This document shows positions 14,201 to 18,904 of a DNA stretch of 18,904 bases, one piece after another. The position numbers and the translations under genes are program-made. The notes beneath the pieces are model-generated. The model had not been told where the DNA came from. It saw only the letters and a program-made list of their open reading frames with translations, and searched no databases. Each line of letters opens with the position of its first letter. The first letter of the stretch is position 1. Source of the DNA: a bacterium (lineage in GTDB: Bacteria; Bacteroidota; Bacteroidia; Bacteroidales; Muribaculaceae); NCBI GenBank assembly GCA_004563195.1, contig SFTJ01000052.1, positions 1 through 18,904 on the forward strand. Direction: 5' to 3'.

Positions 14201-14344
14201 TCGGGGTACCAAGATTCGCTTCGCGCATCTTGTGCCGCTGCCCGCGGGGGTGACTGAAAACAAAGAATCATAAAGCCAGAACCGGCCATTTTTTCTTTTT
14301 CTACACCTATGCTCACTCAAGCAAGCTTGGCTCACATAGGTATA

Positions 14345-14375
14345 TAAAAAGAAAAAGGTCGCTGATGCGACCTTT
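14345..14375 (-). terminator. terminator of tRNA-Pro copy 2
   Basis: It is the same 9-bp stem AAAGGTCGC / GCGACCTTT and T-rich tail as copy 1. Confidence 0.85.
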
Positions 14376-14392
14376 ATAATTCTTTTATTTCG

Positions 14393-14467
14393 TCGGGGTA
14401 CCAAGATTCGAACTTGGGACCTCCTGCTCCCAAAGCAGGCGCACTAACCGGGCTGTGCTACACCCCG
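14393..14467 (-). tRNA. tRNA-Pro (anticodon UGG), copy 2
   Basis: It is identical over 75 nt to the tRNA at 12751-12825, with intact stems and a TGG anticodon. Again CCA is not encoded. Confidence 0.96.
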
Positions 14468-14496
14468 AGGATTGCTTCCTTTCGGATTTGCGACTG

Positions 14497-14527
14497 CAAA
14501 GTTAGTACTTTATTTGATAATTTGCAA
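14497..14527 (-). promoter_or_regulatory. promoter of tRNA-Pro copy 2
   Basis: TAACTTTG (14497-14504, minus strand) is preceded by TTGC at 14524-14527 with a 19-bp gap. The leader to the tRNA differs from copy 1 by one base. Confidence 0.7.
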
Positions 14528-14731
14528 GTGATTTGCGAAAAATTGATGTTTTTCTGTTTTGATTTGGGTGTTTTGGGTGGATATAGGCGCTGTTAGTGGT
14601 ATTTCGCTGCGCTAAAAATAATGTGTTTGTAATCATGCTGATGGAAAAATAGCCTTGATTCTTTACTGCACTCAAGGTGGATTATCGCTCGGTGATAACA
14701 AAATTTCGCATTGAGTAGAAAAAGTTGGCGA
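14507..14731. other. intergenic stretch between tRNA-Pro copy 2 and aspS promoter
   Basis: The sequence is AT-rich with no convincing ORF. A small dyad, TATCGCTCGGTGATA (14685-14699), is visible but unassigned. Nothing else stands out. Confidence 0.4.
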
Positions 14732-14768
14732 TTGCTTGCTTCTATGTGGTGCAAAAGTGTTAACTTTG
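14732..14768 (+). promoter_or_regulatory. promoter of the aspS operon
   Basis: TAACTTTG (14761-14768) matches the -7 consensus. TTGC words at 14732 and 14736 serve as a weak -33 at 22 bp or more. The leader to aspS is about 80 nt. Confidence 0.6.
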
Positions 14769-14852
14769 TATGTTAAACTCGTGGTGGCTGCTATATGGCT
14801 GAAAATGCGAGTGATGAACTGAAAATTATATAAAAATAATATAGAAACAACA

Positions 14853-16628
14853 ATGTACAGAAGTAAAACATGTGGAGAACTTCGCTTGGAGAATGTGGGC
14901 GAAGTGGTAACTCTGGCAGGCTGGGTGCAGAAGGCTCGCAAAATGGGCGGAATGACCTTTGTGGACCTACGCGACCGATATGGCATCACACAGATAGTGT
15001 TTAATGTGGAAAACGACGCCGCATTGTGCGAGTCGGCCAACCGTCTGGGCAGAGAGTATGTGATACAAGTGAAAGGAAAGGTGGAAGAGCGTTCGAGCAA
15101 GAACAAAAACCTTGCCACCGGCGATATCGAAATCATCGCACAAGAGCTCAATATCCTCAATAAGAGCGAAGTACCGCCGTTTACCATCGAAGACAACACC
15201 GATGGCGGCGACGACATAAGAATGCAATATCGTTACCTCGACTTGCGCCGCGAGGCAGTGCGCAAGAATTTGGAATTGCGCCACAAGATGGGCTTCGAAT
15301 TGCGCCGTTATCTCAACGAGCGCGGATTCCTGGAAGTGGAAACACCTATCTTGATAGGTTCTACACCCGAAGGAGCACGCGACTTCGTGGTGCCTTCGCG
15401 CATGAATCCCGGTCAGTTCTATGCATTGCCACAGTCGCCGCAGCTCTTCAAGCAGTTGCTTATGGTGGCAGGCTTCGACCGCTATTTCCAGATAGCCAAG
15501 TGCTTCCGCGACGAAGACCTTCGTGCCGACCGTCAGCCCGAATTTACTCAAATCGACTGCGAAATGTCGTTTGTAGAGCAAGAAGACGTGTTGCAACTCT
15601 TTGAGGGTATGGTGAAGCACATCTTCAAATATGCTCGCAATGTGGAATTCGACTACGACTTCCCGCGCATGACATGGCACGATGCCATGAAATATTATGG
15701 TAGCGACAAGCCCGATATTCGCTTCGGAATGAAGTTTGTGGAACTCAAAGACTTGACCGAAGGCAAGAACTTCGTGGTGTTTGACAGCGCCGAATTTGTG
15801 GCAGGTATCTGCGCCGAAGGTTGCGCATCATATACACGCAAGCAGCTCGATGAACTCACCGACTATGTAAAGCGTCCGCAAGTGGGCGCCAAGGGATTGG
15901 TTTGGGTGAAATACGAAGCCGACGGCACCTTCAAGAGCAGCGTGGGCAAGTTCTATGGCGAAGCCGACCTCAAGGCATGGGCAGAACGCTTCGGAGCAAA
16001 GCCCGGCGACTTGATGCTCATACTTTGCGGCAAGACCATGGATACCCGCAAGCAACTTTGCGAATTGCGTCTCGAACTCGGCAATCGCCTTGGCCTTCGC
16101 GACAAGAACGTGTTTAAGCCATTGTGGGTAATCGACTTCCCGATGTTTGAGTGGGACGAAGAGACACAACGCTTCTATGCAATGCACCACCCGTTCACCC
16201 GTCCTAAGGACGAAGACATAGCGCTGCTCGACACCGACACAGGCGCTGTGCGTGCTTATGCCTACGATATGGTGGTAAATGGCGTGGAACTCGGAGGCGG
16301 CAGCTTGCGTATATTCCAGCCCGAATTGCAGGACAAGATGTTTGCACTGCTCGGCTTTACCGAAGAGAAGGCTCAAGAACAATTCGGCTTCTTGATGAAT
16401 GCCTTCAAGTACGGAGCACCACCTCACGCAGGTCTTGCATTCGGATTCGACCGTTTCGTGTCGCTCTTGGCAGGTCTCGACAGCATCAGAGACACCATAG
16501 CATTCCCCAAGAACAATTCGGGTCGCGATGTGATGAACGACTGCCCGGGCCGCATCGACGAAGCACAACTCGAAGAATTGTACTTGAAGATAGATACCGA
16601 ACGACTCGAAGCCGATAAAAAGAAATAA
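14853..16628 (+). CDS. aspS: aspartyl-tRNA synthetase
   Basis: The 591-aa protein is a full-length bacterial class II AspRS that charges tRNA-Asp. The N-terminal OB-fold anticodon-binding domain spans about 1-105. The catalytic core has motif 1 near GFLEVETPIL, motif 2 FRDEDLRADRQPEFTQID (218-235) and motif 3 GLAFGFDRFVSLL (527-539) with Arg534. The bacterial GAD insertion lies in the middle (about 285-420). No defects are seen. It leads an operon with the Nif3-like and zinc-ribbon genes. Confidence 0.97.
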   Translation: MYRSKTCGELRLENVGEVVTLAGWVQKARKMGGMTFVDLRDRYGITQIVFNVENDAALCESANRLGREYVIQVKGKVEERSSKNKNLATGDIEIIAQELNILNKSEVPPFTIEDNTDGGDDIRMQYRYLDLRREAVRKNLELRHKMGFELRRYLNERGFLEVETPILIGSTPEGARDFVVPSRMNPGQFYALPQSPQLFKQLLMVAGFDRYFQIAKCFRDEDLRADRQPEFTQIDCEMSFVEQEDVLQLFEGMVKHIFKYARNVEFDYDFPRMTWHDAMKYYGSDKPDIRFGMKFVELKDLTEGKNFVVFDSAEFVAGICAEGCASYTRKQLDELTDYVKRPQVGAKGLVWVKYEADGTFKSSVGKFYGEADLKAWAERFGAKPGDLMLILCGKTMDTRKQLCELRLELGNRLGLRDKNVFKPLWVIDFPMFEWDEETQRFYAMHHPFTRPKDEDIALLDTDTGAVRAYAYDMVVNGVELGGGSLRIFQPELQDKMFALLGFTEEKAQEQFGFLMNAFKYGAPPHAGLAFGFDRFVSLLAGLDSIRDTIAFPKNNSGRDVMNDCPGRIDEAQLEELYLKIDTERLEADKKK

Positions 16629-16639
16629 CAATCAACACA

Positions 16640-17737
16640 TTGGCAACGATAAAAGACATAATATCGGCAATCGAAGCCGAGGCGCCGCGCTACTTGCAAG
16701 AAGGCTACGACAATGCCTGCTTGCAAGTGGGTGATGCGCAAGCTACAGCCACCGGAGCACTGCTGTGTGTGGATGTGACTGAGGCTGTGCTCGACGAAGC
16801 CATAGCTCGAGGCTTGAACTTGGTGATATCGCATCACCCGCTCATCTTCAGAGGATTGAAGTCGCTTACGGGCGCCAATCCCACGCAGCGAATAGTGGCA
16901 AAAGCCATAAAACACGATGTGGCAATTTACTCGGCGCACACCAATCTCGACAGCGCCCGTGGAGGCGTGTCGTATGGCATGGCCGAAAAATTGCACCTTA
17001 GCGATGTGAGAGTGCTTAGCGCACATCAAGGCAAGCAAGTGAAGGTGGTGGTGTATGTGCCCACAGCCTATGCCGATAAGGTAGAGCAAGCCATGTTCAC
17101 ACAGGGAGCCGGAAGCATAGGCGACTACGACTGTTGCAGCTATCGCATCAGCGGCGAAGGTCGATATCGCGCCGGCAGCGAAGCACATCCTTTCAGCGGC
17201 GAAGTAGGCGAGCATCATGTGGAGCCGGAAACACGCGTGGAGGTGATAGCCGATGCAGCCCGCAAGGACGCCGTGGTGAGCGCAATGCTTGCCGCACATC
17301 CCTACGAAGAACCCGCCTACGACGTGATAGCGCTGCTCAACCAATCGCCATACAACGGATTTGGCGTGGTGGGCAACATCGAGCCAATGCCGTTGCGCGA
17401 TTTTTTGGCGTTGCTCAAGCGCACTTTCGATGTCGAAGCCATTAGATATAGCGGTAACGACGATGCCGAGATAACCCGCGTGGCACTATGCGGCGGCAGC
17501 GGAGCCGAACTGGTGGGCGATGCCATAGCCGCAGGAGCCGATATCTACGTGACAGGCGACATAAAATATCACGATTACACAAGCAACAATCATCGTATAG
17601 TGCTTGCCGATATCGGACATTATGAGAGTGAACAGTTTACAAAAGACATTTTTTATGAGATAATTAGAAAAAAAATGCCTAACTTTGCACTCTATTTCGC
17701 AGAAAAAGAGATTAAACAGGTTAAATATTATATATAA
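16640..17737 (+). CDS. Nif3-like dinuclear metal centre protein
   Basis: The 365-aa protein of the Nif3/YqfO type forms a toroidal hexamer with a two-metal site. Metal-ligand candidates are His65 and His66 (VISHHPLIF), Asp104 (HTNLDSARGG), and His327 with Glu331 (GHYESEQF). The middle part (about 130-235) is the YqfO-type inserted domain. The biochemical role is poorly defined, and a GTP cyclohydrolase I type 2 label seen in databases is not well supported. Translation starts at TTG (16640), since no ATG or GTG in frame gives a sensible N-terminus and ATIKDIISAIE aligns with the family start. It follows aspS by 11 bp. Confidence 0.9.
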   Translation: MATIKDIISAIEAEAPRYLQEGYDNACLQVGDAQATATGALLCVDVTEAVLDEAIARGLNLVISHHPLIFRGLKSLTGANPTQRIVAKAIKHDVAIYSAHTNLDSARGGVSYGMAEKLHLSDVRVLSAHQGKQVKVVVYVPTAYADKVEQAMFTQGAGSIGDYDCCSYRISGEGRYRAGSEAHPFSGEVGEHHVEPETRVEVIADAARKDAVVSAMLAAHPYEEPAYDVIALLNQSPYNGFGVVGNIEPMPLRDFLALLKRTFDVEAIRYSGNDDAEITRVALCGGSGAELVGDAIAAGADIYVTGDIKYHDYTSNNHRIVLADIGHYESEQFTKDIFYEIIRKKMPNFALYFAEKEIKQVKYYI

Positions 17738-17747
17738 AAAAGATTGT

Positions 17748-18527
17748 ATGGCATCTGCTAAACAAGAAAAAGAACTTTCAGTAGAAGAACGCCTCAAGGC
17801 ACTTTATCAACTACAAGAGACGTTAACAGAGGTAGACCGCATCAAGACACTCCGCGGCGAGTTGCCACTCGAAGTGCAAGACCTCGAAGACGAAATCGTG
17901 GGTCTCGAAACACGTATTCAAAACTTCGAAGAGGAAATCAAGGGCTTGGGCGAAGGCGTGAAGGAGCAAAATGCTGCTATCGACCACTCAAACGGACTTG
18001 TAGAGCGCTACAACGACCAAATCAACAATGTGCGCAACAATCGTGAATACGACTTCCTCCAGAAGGAAATCGAATACGAAAAGTTGAACGTGGAACTTGC
18101 ACAGAAGAAGATTCGTCAATTTGGAGCAAAAGAAGAAGAAATCAATGCCCAAATAGAAGAAGCAAAGGCAAAGCTCGACGACAAGAAGCACATTCTTGAG
18201 GAAAAGAAGGGTGAACTTGAAGAAATCGTTTCGGAAACCAAGCAAGACGAAGAAAAACTTCGCGAGCAAGCCAAGAAGTACGAAGCAAAGATAGATGCAC
18301 GCCTTCTCACCGCGTTCAAGCGCATCCGCAAGAATGCCCGCAACGGACTCGGCGTGGTGTATGTGCAGCGTAATGCATGTGGTGGCTGCTTCAACCGTAT
18401 CCCGGCACAGCGCCAGATGGAGATAAAGATGCACAAGAAGATTATCGTGTGTGAATATTGCGGTCGTATTCTCATCGATCCCGAATTGGCAGGACACACC
18501 GAAATCGAAGCAGGTAACGTGCGCTAA
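17748..18527 (+). CDS. coiled-coil protein with C4 zinc ribbon
   Basis: The 259-aa protein has a long, highly charged antiparallel coiled coil (about 5-195), then a C4-type zinc-ribbon (PF02591 type) with Cys211, Cys214, Cys235 and Cys238 (CGGC ... CEYC). The zinc-ribbon motif suggests nucleic acid or protein binding, but the function is not established. The open frame extends up to 17685, overlapping the Nif3 gene, but MASAKQEKELSV at 17748 is the natural start, 10 bp after the Nif3 stop. It is the third gene of the aspS operon. Confidence 0.9.
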   Translation: MASAKQEKELSVEERLKALYQLQETLTEVDRIKTLRGELPLEVQDLEDEIVGLETRIQNFEEEIKGLGEGVKEQNAAIDHSNGLVERYNDQINNVRNNREYDFLQKEIEYEKLNVELAQKKIRQFGAKEEEINAQIEEAKAKLDDKKHILEEKKGELEEIVSETKQDEEKLREQAKKYEAKIDARLLTAFKRIRKNARNGLGVVYVQRNACGGCFNRIPAQRQMEIKMHKKIIVCEYCGRILIDPELAGHTEIEAGNVR

Positions 18528-18803
18528 AAGTTCTTCTCCGGCGGCGCGATTAAGTCGCTGAGATGGAGTGAATTACATATCCCGATGTTGTGGCGTATTC
18601 AGCCACCTTGCGGCACTTGCCGCGATGTGAATGATAGTAGTAAAAAGCCCCGATTAGGTGCCTTTTGCGAATGCGGATACACCACAACATATATAAGTGC
18701 AAATGTTAAGCGACATTTGAACGAGATAACCTATTATCGCTACATTGGCACTCTGCGAAAGCATAATTCCCTGAGAGAAACCATCACCTCTCGGGGATTT
18801 TTT
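18528..18803 (+). ncRNA. candidate structured RNA, family not identified
   Basis: There is no credible ORF between the zinc-ribbon stop and a terminator, but many nested stems exist. GCGA/TCGC lies at 18546-18558. A 16-position long-range stem with one mismatch pairs ATGTTGTGGCGTATTC (18585-18600) with 18675-18690. Inside it are GCGGC/GCCGC (18610-18623) and AAAAG/CTTTT (18643-18666). Then AGTGC (18696) pairs with GCACT (18748), enclosing AAATGT/ACATTT and GATAA/TTATC hairpins, and a TGC-GAAA-GCA GNRA hairpin follows (18754-18763). I checked for RNase P RNA, tmRNA and SRP hallmarks and saw none. It may be an independent ncRNA or a structured 3' UTR of the operon. No promoter was seen. Confidence 0.55.
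18769..18803 (+). terminator. intrinsic terminator of the operon / candidate RNA
   Basis: The 9-bp stem CCCTGAGAG / CTCTCGGGG (one T-G pair) has a 10-nt loop and is followed by six T residues. Confidence 0.85.
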
Positions 18804-18845
18804 GTTATTGCTGTCCGATAAAAGTTGACTAACGAAAGAAAATAT

Positions 18846-18886
18846 GACTCGGCTATCGTATTCAAGGTGGTCGAGTCTGTTTTTTT
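18846..18886. terminator. second, possibly bidirectional terminator
   Basis: About 11 base pairs form (GACTCGGCTAT with GTGGTCGAGTC, several G-T pairs), followed by a seven-T run on the plus strand. An A-rich tract on the left would act as the T-run for transcripts coming from the right. It probably separates this operon from whatever lies beyond the window. Confidence 0.6.
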
Positions 18887-18904
18887 GATTTCCAAGCCCC
18901 CATC

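Larger units (their letters stand above)
14203..14506 (-). repeat. 304-bp direct repeat, copy 2 (promoter, tRNA-Pro, tail)
   Basis: This is the partner of 12561-12864, in the same orientation. The two blocks enclose the secreted hypothetical gene and three further tail modules, about 1.6 kb start to start. Confidence 0.9.

Noticed and set aside
12491..14392. CRISPR array
   Set aside because: Repeat-to-repeat distances are irregular (48-208 bp), the spacers are themselves repeats, and the repeat is a tRNA 3' end. No cas genes are present.
14672..15217. 181-aa minus-strand ORF over the aspS start
   Set aside because: It overlaps the aspS promoter and the first 365 bp of aspS in antisense, and shows no family features.
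17685..17747. Upstream start of the zinc-ribbon protein overlapping the Nif3-like gene
   Set aside because: The extra 21 residues are basic and lie within the Nif3 coding end. The ATG at 17748 gives the natural N-terminus with normal operon spacing.
18585..18821. 78-aa ORF after the zinc-ribbon gene
   Set aside because: It runs through the strong terminator at 18769-18803 and across paired RNA stems. The composition is not protein-like and no start signal is seen.

Overview
The window looks like a chromosome segment of a Bacteroidales gut bacterium, possibly Muribaculaceae. The evidence is the protein set (OmpA-like porins with coiled coils, lipobox lipoproteins, CstA, paired PepD-type dipeptidases, AspS-Nif3-zinc-ribbon operon), promoters of the Bacteroidetes type (TTTG or TTG, about 19-21 bp, TAnnTTTG) and weak Shine-Dalgarno sequences. 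The family-level placement is inference. The window shows no phage, transposase, CRISPR array or defence genes.

Layout: the 3' end of a 5S rRNA gene and its terminator (1-95); an OmpA-family porin (400-1551); a leftward cluster of a secreted muramidase-like protein and two tandem M20 dipeptidases (1675-5445); a divergent rightward group of a small membrane protein, an OmpH/Skp-like lipoprotein, an outer membrane beta-barrel protein, an RluA-family pseudouridine synthase and a GH28-like beta-helix lipoprotein (5604-9324); a leftward lactonase-type beta-propeller lipoprotein and a leftward CstA transporter (9563-12301).

From 12486 to 14506 lies the most unusual stretch. Two tRNA-Pro(UGG) genes, both on the minus strand, sit in 304-bp near-identical direct repeats that flank one unrecognised secreted-protein gene. 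Downstream of each tRNA are serial non-coding modules (about 50, 138, 192 and 208 bp), each ending in a copy of the last 16 or so bases of the tRNA. A covarying hairpin is built on that tRNA remnant in the four long modules. The pattern suggests repeated insertion or recombination at the 3' end of tRNA-Pro, followed by loss of intervening tRNA bodies.

The right part is a housekeeping operon: aspS, a Nif3-like protein (TTG start) and a coiled-coil zinc-ribbon protein. It is followed by about 275 nt of non-coding, strongly foldable sequence ending in an intrinsic terminator (18528-18803), a candidate structured RNA that I cannot assign to a known family.
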